This document shows, piece after piece, positions 53,963 to 62,899 of a DNA stretch of 64,000 bases; the first letter of the stretch is position 1, and every line of letters begins with the position of its first letter. A model generated the notes under the pieces. The model saw nothing but the letters and a program-made list of their open reading frames with translations. It was not told the origin of the DNA and made no database searches. Both the position numbers and the translations under genes were made by a program. Location: assembly GCA_026707735.1 (NCBI GenBank), contig JAPOWH010000006.1, positions 62,001 through 126,000 of the forward strand, in the 5' to 3' direction. The DNA is from Gammaproteobacteria bacterium (GTDB taxonomy: Bacteria > Pseudomonadota > Gammaproteobacteria > Pseudomonadales > Azotimanducaceae).

Positions 53963-55183
53963 CTATACCGAGCGAGTAATTTGCGCGGGATCCAGTTTGC
54001 TTACCTGCTGGGCGGGGAATACTACAGCAAGCAGGCACACGGCAAGTGTCGCCATGACGATCAGAGCGCTGGACATTGCCATCAATGGCTCAAACTCCTG
54101 GTTCGTGACCAAGTAGACATTTAGTCCAATGGCCATTGGCACTCCGATGCCAATCCCAACGCAAAGGATCAGGGCGTACTCGACAAGCAGATTTCGCATG
54201 ATGTCGAATTGTGTAGCACCGAGTGCGCGTCGTATGCCAATGTGAGTTGTGCGGCGTCGGATTGCAAAGTTGACCATTCCTGTCATACCGCACACGACCA
54301 CGAACAACAACGCAATCGACGTAACGCTGAAAACCCAGACTGACGCATTTTGACCTTGATATAGGCGTTTCTTGGCGACTTCGATGGATTCGATGTGACG
54401 AATCAGGCGGTTTCTGTAGATCGTCGGAAGGTTCTGCTCAAGTGTTCGAATGGTTTCTTCAAGTTTTCCGGGTGTCGTTCTAACGACATATGTTGAGGAA
54501 TCGAAAGCCTGTTTTTGAGGCACGTACGCAATTCGGTGTACTTGATCGATACTTGCCCATGGACCATGAGAAGTTGCAACAACCCCGACCACAGTCATGG
54601 GACCGGTCAAATGGACCTGCCTTCCGACGATTTCTGCCAGCGTTGCATCGGGAAACAGATGTTCTGCCAATTGCTGAGAAAGGAGAACTTGATTGGGACT
54701 TGAAGCGCCGTAGGGAATTCTCCATTCCACCTCCTCGGGACGAAAGTTTCTTCCCGCCAGCAGATTGATGCCTAGTGCATTTAAGCCTCGATCATCAATC
54801 ATTCGGAAATAGCACACGGTTGGTCGTATGTCGTCCGCCGGGTCTACTTCAATCGACATGGACCACCCAGATCCAGAGTAGGGAACAGAGATTGTCTGCA
54901 CGGCGTCGATTACTCCAGAGGTCTTGCGAATGTAATCAAGGTCTGCGTTTACGATGCTTGCGATCGCATCGGGGTTCAGGTTTGGTTCTGCAATGTGCAC
55001 ATTCATGTAGAACATGTTCTGGTGATCGATGCCACTCTCTTGATTGAGCGCTTGTAGCTGGTAGCTGACACCCACCTGCAGATTGAGCAGAATGGCAATC
55101 ACAACCGCAATTTGGACAGCAATCAATACGCCGATTGTCTTACGACGTAGCAGAGACCTAAAAATTGGACCAAGTTCCAGCAT
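53963..55183 (-). CDS. FtsX/MacB-type ABC permease, second subunit
   Basis: The 406-residue protein has a MacB-like layout: one N-terminal transmembrane helix (IGVLIAVQIAVVIAILLNLQVGV), a large periplasmic core (VIDAVQTISVPYSGSGWSM ... GPMTVVGVVATSHGPW), and three C-terminal helices of the FtsX fold with FAIRRRTTHIGIRRALGAT at the cytosolic coupling loop. Such proteins do not form a channel but act as mechanotransmitters for periplasmic substrate extraction. It starts directly after the stop of the previous permease gene (TAA-ATG) and ends the four-gene operon, 54 bases from the convergent ABC exporter gene. Confidence 0.87.
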   Translation of the reverse strand: MLELGPIFRSLLRRKTIGVLIAVQIAVVIAILLNLQVGVSYQLQALNQESGIDHQNMFYMNVHIAEPNLNPDAIASIVNADLDYIRKTSGVIDAVQTISVPYSGSGWSMSIEVDPADDIRPTVCYFRMIDDRGLNALGINLLAGRNFRPEEVEWRIPYGASSPNQVLLSQQLAEHLFPDATLAEIVGRQVHLTGPMTVVGVVATSHGPWASIDQVHRIAYVPQKQAFDSSTYVVRTTPGKLEETIRTLEQNLPTIYRNRLIRHIESIEVAKKRLYQGQNASVWVFSVTSIALLFVVVCGMTGMVNFAIRRRTTHIGIRRALGATQFDIMRNLLVEYALILCVGIGIGVPMAIGLNVYLVTNQEFEPLMAMSSALIVMATLAVCLLAVVFPAQQVSKLDPAQITRSV

Positions 55184-56494
55184 TTATTTGGCGTCGCGCA
55201 ATAAGCTGGCGGGAGTTCCCCGCGATCCGCGCCACGCAGGATACAAAGATGCGGCCAGACTAGCGGCAATCGCGAGAAGTATGGTGCCAACCGCCAACGA
55301 AAAGTCCAATTGAGTCACGTGGGCAACTACCGATTCCCCTCTGAACAATACTCGAATGCCCATGAGCCCCAGCCATGCAAATACCAATCCGAGCAGTCCG
55401 CCTGTAAATCCTATGCATGCGGATTCGACCAAGAATCGCGTAAACAACTGGACTCGGGACGCTCCCATGGCACGGTGAACGGCTAGTTCGCTGTTCCGCG
55501 ACAGGAATTTGGCAAGCAATAGTCCTATCGAATTAATAAGACAGACAATGAGGAACAACAGTGCAATGATGATTGTGACAACAATGCCCTCATCGACAGC
55601 CCTGATGTACTTGCTCCACTCATCGATAGTGTGCATCGCATTGTCTAGTGGTCTCTGGAAGCGTCCCAGTTCCTTTTGCTGATTGGCGTAGGAGTCCAAG
55701 AAGCTCAGGTAGCTCGTTCGTTCCGAAGGGTCGCTCAATTCCACCCAAAACTGAATCCAGATGCACTCTGATGCGAGAAAAGCTTGGTGACCCTGTCCCG
55801 GTATGGATTGCCAGCAATTCGTACTGCCTCTACGGTCGAATTCCATTTCGGCGGCGGTAGTGAAAGGAATGAAGGTGTCTTCCGTAGGACTCCATTCGTA
55901 GTCATATACACGTGGCAGGAGATTCCATTCCTCGAGTACACCGACCACTCTAAAGAGCTCTTCCTTGAGAGTTATGTGCTCTCCTACAGAATCTTCTCCT
56001 CCGAACAACTGATCATTAATCGAAGCCGCAAGGACGACTACACGCTCCCTATTCTCATCGGCGGGATCGCTCCACGGTCCGCCATACTTGAATGGGGCAT
56101 CGAACATGCTGAAGAAGTCGCTATAAGCGGCACGACCGAACACTTCAAACGGTACTTCGGCTCCCTCCGGGCGTATGATCGCGGAGATTCCGAACATAGC
56201 CGACTGACGCAAAGCCCAGCCTTCTCGCATTAGAGCCAGCGCATCCATGTAGGTGAGTTGGTGCGGCCGATTCTCGGGGTCGTCGCCAGGTCGGTTGGGA
56301 TCGCCCGCATCCAATTGAACTCGATAGAGAAAGTCGTTCTTTTGCGGTAAAGGATTCTTGGACATTGATTGGCTGATCGTGAAAATGGACATAAACATCG
56401 CGATGCCCAGCGCAACCGCAACTGCCATCAATGCCGAGAGAATAGGATGGCGCCGTATTCCTCTAGCCGCAAGGAAAATGTTGTAGCGCAACAT
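55184..56494 (-). CDS. FtsX/MacB-type ABC permease, first subunit
   Basis: The 436-residue protein again has an N-terminal helix (HPILSALMAVAVALGIAMFMSIF), a periplasmic core domain, and three C-terminal helices with LLAKFLSRNSELAVHRAMGASRVQLFTRFLVESACIGFTGGLLGLV. It is a relative but not a close copy of the following gene; both are needed to form a heterodimeric permease with two copies of the ATPase encoded just upstream. It lies 11 bases after the ATPase gene. Confidence 0.87.
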   Translation of the reverse strand: MLRYNIFLAARGIRRHPILSALMAVAVALGIAMFMSIFTISQSMSKNPLPQKNDFLYRVQLDAGDPNRPGDDPENRPHQLTYMDALALMREGWALRQSAMFGISAIIRPEGAEVPFEVFGRAAYSDFFSMFDAPFKYGGPWSDPADENRERVVVLAASINDQLFGGEDSVGEHITLKEELFRVVGVLEEWNLLPRVYDYEWSPTEDTFIPFTTAAEMEFDRRGSTNCWQSIPGQGHQAFLASECIWIQFWVELSDPSERTSYLSFLDSYANQQKELGRFQRPLDNAMHTIDEWSKYIRAVDEGIVVTIIIALLFLIVCLINSIGLLLAKFLSRNSELAVHRAMGASRVQLFTRFLVESACIGFTGGLLGLVFAWLGLMGIRVLFRGESVVAHVTQLDFSLAVGTILLAIAASLAASLYPAWRGSRGTPASLLRDAK

Positions 56495-56505
56495 CGAATT
56501 TCCCG

Positions 56506-57171
56506 CTATTCCGACTCGAAAAAGCCGTCGCGTATATGAATTGAACGCGTCGTGTGGGATGCCAACGAGTCTTCGTGGGTGACCATCAAAATGGTTGACC
56601 CGGAGGAGTGCAGTTCCAATAGCAAGTCAAACACGCCTTCTGCTGTTTTGCTGTCCAGATTTCCGGTAGGTTCATCAGCTAGTAGCAATCGGGGTTCTCC
56701 AACCAGAGCTCGTGCGATTGCAACGCGTTGTTGCTGTCCTCCCGATAGCTGACCCGGCAAGTGATGTATTCGCCCGAGAAGACCTACTCTATCCAATGCG
56801 TTTTGTATTCGATCCTTGCGTTCTCTCGCGGGAAATCGACGGTAGCGCAGCGGCACATCAATGTTGTCGAAGACGCTGAGGTCCGGAATTAGATTGAAGT
56901 TCTGAAAAATGAAACCTATTTTCTGATTGCGCAGTCTTGATCGTTTGCTGTCGTTCAGCTTGGAAACATCGTCTCCATCGAGTTCATACGTACCCTCATC
57001 AAATGACTCCAGCAATCCTGCCACGTTCAAGAAAGTGGTCTTACCTGAACCCGACGGTCCGACAATGGCGACGAACTCACCTTCAAGAACCGAAAGATTT
57101 ACGCCCTCAAGCGCACGAGTTTCAACCGTTGCTGTACGGTAGCGCTTGGCTACGCCGCTCATTTCGAGCAT
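56506..57171 (-). CDS. ABC transporter ATPase (LolD/MacB type)
   Basis: The 221-residue ATPase has Walker A GPSGSGKTT (near 36-44), Q-loop IFQNFNLIPDLSV, signature LSGGQQQRVAIARALVG, Walker B LLLADEPTGNLD and H-loop VTHE. It is of the LolD/FtsE/MacB class that energises FtsX-fold permeases, encoded by the next two genes. It follows the HlyD-family gene after 28 bases. Confidence 0.94.
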   Translation of the reverse strand: MLEMSGVAKRYRTATVETRALEGVNLSVLEGEFVAIVGPSGSGKTTFLNVAGLLESFDEGTYELDGDDVSKLNDSKRSRLRNQKIGFIFQNFNLIPDLSVFDNIDVPLRYRRFPARERKDRIQNALDRVGLLGRIHHLPGQLSGGQQQRVAIARALVGEPRLLLADEPTGNLDSKTAEGVFDLLLELHSSGSTILMVTHEDSLASHTTRSIHIRDGFFESE

Positions 57172-57199
57172 GATGAGTCCTTATTGGGCAGAAACTAAA

Positions 57200-58483
57200 T
57201 TATTGACGCAGATAGACCGTGTCCGCGCCGTCAAACACGCTTATGTCGGAGATCACTACTTCTTCCCCGGGTTCTACGCCTGAGACTATTGCTACTTCAT
57301 TGATGCTTTGAGGACCTACCTCGATTTCGCGCCGCACCGCAAGTCCATCCTCAACAACATACGCGGTTCGATACCCTCCAGACTGAAGAAAGGGTCCAAC
57401 AGCAACGATGTTTACGTTGTCATGGGACGAAATGAGTAGCCTGATGGTCACACGCTGATTGCGGCGAAGACCTTCAGGAATCGCGTCCGTAAACTGCACC
57501 CGAACCGACACGTTGTTATTTACGACTTCCTGAGAAATTGAGGCTGCCACTCCTTCGTAAACTGCAGTTCCAATGCGTATTTCAGCTTCGGTCCCTGGAC
57601 TTATGTCGTCTGCATACGATTGAGGAACGGTCGCCTCCAGTTCGAGCTGGGAGAGATCCACAACCGTTAGCACAGCTCTGCCGGGCGCAACCCAAGACTG
57701 TCGTTCCACGAGAATGTTGCCGACCGTGCCGTCCAATGGAGACTGCAACGTCAGTTGATCCACCTGGCTTTGAACTTCCTGCACTACCAGTTCTTGTTGT
57801 TCATGAGCGAGCCGGGCGGATTCAATTTCAAAGCCGAAGCTTTCCTTATCAAGAATTTCGTGGTCGGTCGCGTGCTGGAGACGCAATTTGGCTGACTCCA
57901 GATTGTCCATGGCCTTACGATACTCAACATCCGAGATTGCGCCCTTGTCGTACGACTGTTGGGCCCGGTCGGCCTCGCGTCTTGCTGCTGTCTCTTCGAC
58001 GGCGGCGAGATCCAGATTGCGTTTGTTTGTCCGTTCACGTTGCTTCATTGCGTTAGTAGTTCGATTCAACTGAGCTTCGCGCAGTACCAGTTGCGTTTTT
58101 TCTCGCTGCAATTGTGATCGTAGAAACGGATGAACAATGGTTCCCAACGCCTGTCCCTGAGTTATCGTCTGTCCCAATTCAACATTGACGGTAAGAACTC
58201 CCTGCTGTTGGGCGTATACCGTCGGACTGGCAGAAGGGACCACTCGCCCGTCTACCGAAATGTCGCTGATTAGATCGCCGAAGCGCACTGTGGAAAAGCT
58301 GAGACGGCTAGCGGAGACGCTCTTTTCGGATTTCGCCCACTTGGAAAGCTGTGGATAGGCGATTGCAGTGCCTACGACCAGTATGACAGCTACAACTCCC
58401 AGCGCGATGTAGATCTTTAGCCTAGACGGTTTTGGAAGCGAAGTGTCCTGAGCGGATGTGTCAGCAATTTTAGTGCTTGCCAC
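57200..58483 (-). CDS. HlyD/RND-type periplasmic adaptor (MacA-like)
   Basis: The 427-residue protein has an N-terminal anchor helix (YIALGVVAVILVVGTAIAYP, residues about 30-49), a beta-barrel/lipoyl part (GVLTVNVELGQTITQGQALGTI), a coiled-coil hairpin of alpha helices (near 130-240, rich in Q/R/E/A) and the matching second lipoyl half (LQSPLDGTVGNILVERQSWVAPGRAVLTVVD). This is the membrane fusion protein of a tripartite efflux system, linking the ATPase-permease complex to an outer membrane channel that is not encoded nearby. It is the first gene of a four-gene operon (adaptor, ATPase, permease, permease). Similar sets export peptides, lipopeptides or siderophores. Confidence 0.9.
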   Translation of the reverse strand: MASTKIADTSAQDTSLPKPSRLKIYIALGVVAVILVVGTAIAYPQLSKWAKSEKSVSASRLSFSTVRFGDLISDISVDGRVVPSASPTVYAQQQGVLTVNVELGQTITQGQALGTIVHPFLRSQLQREKTQLVLREAQLNRTTNAMKQRERTNKRNLDLAAVEETAARREADRAQQSYDKGAISDVEYRKAMDNLESAKLRLQHATDHEILDKESFGFEIESARLAHEQQELVVQEVQSQVDQLTLQSPLDGTVGNILVERQSWVAPGRAVLTVVDLSQLELEATVPQSYADDISPGTEAEIRIGTAVYEGVAASISQEVVNNNVSVRVQFTDAIPEGLRRNQRVTIRLLISSHDNVNIVAVGPFLQSGGYRTAYVVEDGLAVRREIEVGPQSINEVAIVSGVEPGEEVVISDISVFDGADTVYLRQ

Positions 58484-58644
58484 GTATTGTCAGCTCCGTC
58501 TGCATGGTTTTGCAGTTGTTGTCCAATCCACTCAACCTATACACCAATGGTAAGGTTCATCGAAAGTTTATCATATTTATCAGCTACTTATGCTGAGCAA
58601 ATAGGGAATCTCCTAGCGTTTCAGCAAGGCGCCGGTGTTGGAAT

Positions 58645-59163
58645 TCAGCGGTCGATTCTCAATCGACCCAAGAAATCACGTTTTCCTAGTTGGACACCTT
58701 TCATACGTAGGATGTCGTAGGTTGTTGTTGCGTGAAAGTAGAAATTTGGTAGCGAAAAGGAGAGCAGAAAGTCCTCTGCGTTGAACGGAATCTCCATTCC
58801 ACCCATCTTGAAGGTGACTCGTCTTCCTTCCAATCCGTTAACAGAATCCTTGGAAAACTCATCGAGGCCCCGCAAAGATTCCTGAATCAAGCCCTGCAAG
58901 CCGGAATAATCCAGTTGTGCAACTTGTGGCGGTCCAAACTCGCCGCTGGTTGCGCCCTTTAGAGCTCCCAAGGAATGATGTGCAACGGAAATCACCTGAA
59001 ACCGAAATGGAAGCATGTCCTCAATGAGTTGAACGTCGAGCACTTCATCGGCGTTTCCGCCAGCCTTTTGGTAGTGTTCCTTGCCTTTTGCCAGCACAAC
59101 TTCAGTTGAACTGAGAATTTGGTGGAAAGTTTGCACGGTTGCATCGTAGAGGGAAAACGACAT
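58645..59163 (-). CDS. DUF1993 domain-containing protein
   Basis: The 172-residue protein matches the DUF1993 family, four-helix DinB-like cytosolic proteins of unknown function. Landmarks are LYDATVQTFHQILSSTEVVLAKGKEHY, LIEDMLPFRFQVISVAHHSLGALKG and LPNFYFHATTTYDILRMKGVQLGKRDFLGRL. The H-x-x-T-x-Y motif near the C-terminus is shared with this family. No secretion signal is seen. It is transcribed in the same direction as the efflux operon but 160 bases upstream, so separate control is likely. Confidence 0.85.
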   Translation of the reverse strand: MSFSLYDATVQTFHQILSSTEVVLAKGKEHYQKAGGNADEVLDVQLIEDMLPFRFQVISVAHHSLGALKGATSGEFGPPQVAQLDYSGLQGLIQESLRGLDEFSKDSVNGLEGRRVTFKMGGMEIPFNAEDFLLSFSLPNFYFHATTTYDILRMKGVQLGKRDFLGRLRIDR

Positions 59164-59359
59164 TGATTGATCCTAGGGCACTGTGGGAAATGGGGCAGGA
59201 ATTATAGAAAGAGCCTTGAATTCATGGGTTTGAAACGGAAAGACGGTGGACGCTCGTGTTCAGCCATGGGAATTTTTCGAATGGGGTGCCTCTTGGGCTA
59301 CGACAAAGTGGCTACACTTTGCTTCAACTGAATTTCGCTGGGATCGAAGCGAGGCCACT

Positions 59360-59605
59360 ATGAACCGCATACCCATACTAGGCTGGATTGCAAGCTTCTT
59401 CGTGAATTTATTCCTATCAATTCCTTTTTGGTTCGTATGGACCGTCTGCGGGATTGGCAGGCACTTTTTCTCTTGGCTACCCGAGCCCTTTCACTCGCCA
59501 AGTCTTTGGGCAGTTTTGGGTCTATTCATCTGCGTGGAGATATTGCGCAATGTGTTCCTTCCATTCGTAGTTCCGAAGTGGTTGCAGGACGAAGCCAAAG
59601 ACTAG
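59360..59605 (+). CDS. Small two-helix membrane protein
   Basis: From ATG 59360, with GCGAGG just upstream, the protein has 81 residues (MNRIPILGWIASFFVNLFLSIPF...). Two hydrophobic helices span about residues 8-32 (GWIASFFVNLFLSIPFWFVWTVCGI) and 47-68 (LWAVLGLFICVEILRNVFLPFV), and the C-terminus is PKWLQDEAKD. An upstream in-frame extension to 59246 is unlikely to be translated. I do not recognise a family. It is divergent from DUF1993 and is the last confident gene before the island. Confidence 0.6.
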   Translation: MNRIPILGWIASFFVNLFLSIPFWFVWTVCGIGRHFFSWLPEPFHSPSLWAVLGLFICVEILRNVFLPFVVPKWLQDEAKD

Positions 59606-60549
59606 GAGGGCAATGCGTAGTACAACAAGTGCTTCTTTGAAACAAGTGCCCAATAGCTGATTAATCAATCGCATAAGGAAAGCTGCGATTGCGCCGGCAC
59701 TGCGCGGATCGATATGTCCAAAAGGCCTACTGTTGCTTACGTGCCCACGGATTCGGCTACTCGCTGCAGTAGATTCGACTCCCGTGCGGTTGGGAGAGAA
59801 CAGGAGGATTTGTTCGATGCCATCGGGCTTTGGCTCTTCACCTAGCCGTTCCCGATCGGAATTGTGCTGCGATTGTCTTTTCAAATGCTAAGAGTTCGCG
59901 CGATGCGCCACCGATCCATTGGAATTGTCGCACGGCTTGGGACACCGATCGTAGTCGTCTCGGTTACGATCCTGAGCGAAATCTCGCAGATCGCAAACGT
60001 GGCATCCATACCAATCAGTATTCCCGTAGCAGTAGGCCGAGGCTCGCCGGTCCATGACTGTGCACTGTTCGTTCGGGCATTGGATCGCCACGAAACCGCT
60101 TCTGTCTTCCCTTCTCACACTGCGGGAAAGATTTCTCACTGAAGTGTACGCTACTTTGTTGAGACGGGACCTCGGCATCAAGCCACTCGGGCATCAGCTT
60201 GTCGACGCGAGGCAGGTAGCGCTTCTGGATGGAGAGATCGGGCGCCTTCTCGATGTGTTCGCGATTCGCCTTACCATTCACGATGGCCACAAATCGTAGC
60301 TGCTTCGATATTGCGGGATGTAGCTGTGCTCTAAGAAGAGTCCTACTCACAACTCTGGTTTATACAATATGGGAGGCTCGTCGTCAAACCTATCAGTCTA
60401 CTGTCGAGGACTGCTTGGGAGCCTTTTTCAACTGTGTTCATCATCAATTCCTAGTTGCTTCTTTACAAACTCATGCAGGTGTCACATTTCCAACAATGCT
60501 GCTCGTATTCCTGAACGGCAAGCCCACGCTTGTGCACACGGTAGCGTGC
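59606..60549. other. Long stretch without a credible gene, probably decayed DNA
   Basis: About 0.94 kb lies between the small membrane protein and the integrase remnant. Several ORFs of 60-130 codons occur on both strands, but they overlap each other, lack ribosome-binding sites and have no family resemblance. On the minus strand, two overlapping frames (60015-60350 and 59888-60181) could together be one frameshifted gene: the upper one carries QKRYLPRVDKLMPEWLDAEV, the lower one GFVAIQCPNEQCTVMDRR and CPKPCDN with several cysteines. I cannot identify that candidate. The region looks like degraded mobile DNA. Confidence 0.5.
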
Positions 60550-61187
60550 ACTCCAGTGTGTGATTACTCTCGGGTAGTAGTTCGTGCCCAATTGCTTCAT
60601 CAATCCAAGTGCCGCTCGGCCTAGAACCTCGCGGCACTGGAGAGCTTCTTAATTTTTTTGGTGAACATGGACCGTCACTTACAACGTCGTCTGATCGTCA
60701 GTTCTAGTGTCGCTTCACACTGGTCTACGTACGTCAAATTGTCCGGAATCAAGGCTCCGGCGTGGGCGACGACATGAGCGTCGTTCAATATTGATCATTG
60801 CTCGTCCTTAAGGAGGGGATCTAGCGCTTGCGACCGTGCATGCACTAGGAGACCTTCGAATTAGGGCCACCAAGGTCCTCTCTCTAGTGCTGTAGTCGGC
60901 GTTTATGGGACGAACCACGCCTTTCTTATCTGCTTTTTCGGCTTACGGCTTCAGACCGTCATGCGGTTCTTCACGGTGCCCTCAGGGAGATCCCTGGCCT
61001 TCCACAGCTTGATTAGGGACTCGACGTATTCCGACTTCAGCGATCGGGATCTCATGTGGCGGAATCCCATCGCGTGAAGATCGTCGGCCATCTGCTGCAG
61101 TCTCTTCTGGTGGTTCGCCTGGGTGGATCTCGAGCCGTCCCTGTTACGCCTGGACAGGTTCCTCAGATCGTAGTTCAAGTCGTGCAT
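60550..61187 (-). pseudogene. Decayed ICE-type tyrosine integrase
   Basis: The intact part is 78 codons from ATG 61187 and reads MHDLNYDLRNLSRRNRDGSR, then LADDLHAMGFRHM-type residues and LIKLWKARDLPEGTVKNRMTV. This is the N-terminal SAM-like domain of the integrases of many integrative conjugative elements. A stop follows at 60951. Further fragments of the same protein appear on this strand in other frames: ADKKGVVRPINADYSTRERTLVAL (about 60870-60930), GALIPDNLTYVDQ (near 60735-60780) and RAALGLMKQLG (near 60590-60630), which correspond to later parts of such integrases. The spacing is shorter than in an intact protein, so frameshifts and deletions have destroyed the gene; the catalytic core is mostly missing. 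Confidence 0.75.
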
Positions 61188-61952
61188 CCTGTCTCTCCCC
61201 TTGTCACTTCAAACAATTTCGGTGTGCTCTTTTCGGTAAGTGCTGATGACTCCTGCAGCACCGAGACGCGGACAGGCCCCTCATTTGCGGGGAATGTCGA
61301 GAGGGAACACCAATCCCTTTGCCGCTCCATTGCTGCGGCTCCCCCAGTGCGCGATGCTTCGCGTCTACCAGGGGAATATGCATTCAGGTCCGCTCGATGC
61401 TTTTTTCGGGTGAAACTTCTGGCCGGACCCGCTGCGGTTGAAGAATGTCGGTGGAAAAACACCGGACGCTGGTAGTGGAAGAGACCACTCCGCGTCGAGA
61501 GCGATCCTCCGCCCCGATCCGCGGGACTTGTGATGCGCGACAGGCGCATTGGCTTCGTGAATTTCGCCCGTTCGGGCGATCGCTTCCTTTTTCCTCCAGA
61601 AGCGCCAGCTGAATGCCCCGATGGGAGATCCAAGCGGGACAAAATCCGCCAATTTTTGGTGGCGCATGACTGCGGGAAGGAAACTATGCGTGTCGCTGCC
61701 ATCCTCCTGCTCTTCAGCCTGCAAGAAAAAGTGCGCCTGTGACACGCGCCTGAAGAGCTCCGGGGAGCTCTTCGAAGAGAAAAGTTTCCGCAGGGATCAG
61801 TCTCGCGTCACCCTGTGTCCGGAGCCGCGGTCGCGGAAGCCGTCCCGCGCGGAGGTGCCGCTCGCTGCGCTCGGGCACCGTGCGAGACCGGCCGAACTAC
61901 CGTCGTCACTACAAGCAATGACGACGGCAGGCTCCACAACATTGAGATCCAA
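61188..61952. other. Gap upstream of the integrase remnant, with a strong hairpin
   Basis: About 0.77 kb shows no credible gene. ORFs of 70-175 codons on both strands (for example 61175-61702 minus) are rich in Arg, Ser and Pro, have no start signals, and look like chance frames in GC-richer DNA. GC content seems higher than in the neighbourhood, which fits foreign origin. A strong hairpin at 61752-61773 is listed separately. I saw no tRNA that could have served as the integration site. Confidence 0.5.
61752..61773. repeat. GC-rich hairpin in the island
   Basis: GAAGAGCTC (61752-61760) and GAGCTCTTC (61765-61773) form a perfect nine-base stem with a CGGG loop, in a region with no gene. It may be a terminator without a T-run, a binding site or an attachment or transfer-origin element of the decayed mobile DNA. 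Confidence 0.5.
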
Positions 61953-62561
61953 TTAGGACAGGTCTCTTATGCGACGCAACACAATGTATCCCCTAGAGCG
62001 GACGTTTCGACAGAGCGATCGCCAATTTAGTTCCTCGGCTATATCGTTCCATTCAAACTCCTGAAGGCTCCAAGCATCCAAGATGTATTCCAGTTCATGC
62101 TCCAACAAGCATCTTCGAAAGTAAATCCAGGACGAGGCTCCTCCAGTCAAACTGGCCAGTTCTCCAAGACGTTTTCTGCGCGATATGCAAAACTCTTCTG
62201 CAGCTCTTGGGTCTCGGTTTCGGTGCACGTAGAGTGGCCGCCAGTCGGGATGCCGGTACTTCGCTCCCGAAGAAAATATCCAGGAATTGACTCGAGCGTT
62301 GTCAACATGGACAAAACCCACTTCGTCGCTTTCAAGGATCCTCCGAACCATTTTCCCCGTTGCCTGCTTGATTGGATCTTCGATTCCTATCGCCCTGGCT
62401 CTTCTGAGAATCTCCCAGATTTCTTCCGCGTCTGTGTCGAGGGCGGCTATCGCCGAAATTCCCCTCCGCGACAACAGCTTCATTCGAGACACTAGCGTTT
62501 CTTCGTTGAGCAGGCCCCACAACTCATCGATAAATTCTTGGTATTGTGACTTATTCGTCAT
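61953..62561 (-). CDS. Hypothetical protein in the restriction-modification island
   Basis: The 202-residue protein starts at ATG 62561, with GGAG seven bases upstream and a strong sigma70 promoter (62637-62665) driving it. I do not recognise it. It is mostly helical with charged residues; the first 80 residues include FIDELWGLLNEETLVSRMKLLSRRG and EEIWEILRRARAIG, the middle has a W/Y-rich stretch (NSWIFSSGAKYRHPDWRPLYVHRNRDP), and the end WNDIAEELNWRSLCRNVRSRGYIVLRRI may fold as a helix-turn-helix-like unit. There is no signal peptide or membrane segment. Its place downstream of a restriction enzyme gene suggests a defence-related or regulatory role, but that is only inference. Confidence 0.65.
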   Translation of the reverse strand: MTNKSQYQEFIDELWGLLNEETLVSRMKLLSRRGISAIAALDTDAEEIWEILRRARAIGIEDPIKQATGKMVRRILESDEVGFVHVDNARVNSWIFSSGAKYRHPDWRPLYVHRNRDPRAAEEFCISRRKRLGELASLTGGASSWIYFRRCLLEHELEYILDAWSLQEFEWNDIAEELNWRSLCRNVRSRGYIVLRRIRDLS

Positions 62562-62899
62562 CGTATTTCTCCAGGCTCTGTTGGCCTTATTAAGTTTTTA
62601 ACGCCATATTGCGTATAAGCTACATGGCTAATGGGGATTATAAAAAGATTTGCTTTCACATGCAAGGTATGTCGACATGATCCACTCAAGACCACGCTGG
62701 CGTTAGTGATGAAAGCGGTGGGTAGGTATGGTAGGAAGCCTTCGCTAGTCTGGTCGACGCAAAAATTCTTGACGATCTTCGGGAGAGATTTCGTCTCCTC
62801 AATCTCGATCCAAGTCAAGTGGAGGTTGCTTTCAGGGCAAGAAGCGAAAAACCAGGAGGACGCGGACCCTTTCGCAATTCAGGGTCACGGTTCTTTCAA
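62562..62899. other. Gap between the hypothetical gene and the R-M operon
   Basis: This 338-base gap holds the promoter for the 202-residue gene and no convincing complete gene. An 86-codon minus-strand frame (62558-62818) runs through the promoter and is unlikely to be real. A plus-strand remnant is reported separately. Confidence 0.5.
62637..62665 (-). promoter_or_regulatory. Strong sigma70 promoter for the 202-residue gene
   Basis: On the minus strand TTGCAT (62665-62660) and a perfect TATAAT (62642-62637) are separated by 17 bases, about 76 bases before the ATG at 62561. This is the best sigma70 match I saw in the island, and it indicates that the 202-residue gene can be transcribed independently of the restriction operon. 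Confidence 0.65.

Noticed and set aside
61175-61745. Minus-strand ORFs of 175 and 126 codons upstream of the integrase.
   Set aside because: The proteins are low in complexity (Arg, Ser, Pro), lack ribosome-binding sites and overlap each other. They look like chance frames in GC-rich DNA.
62558-62818. Minus-strand ORF of 86 codons just upstream of the 202-residue gene.
   Set aside because: It contains the strong sigma70 promoter and ends at the ATG of the next gene. It is more likely untranslated leader than a gene.
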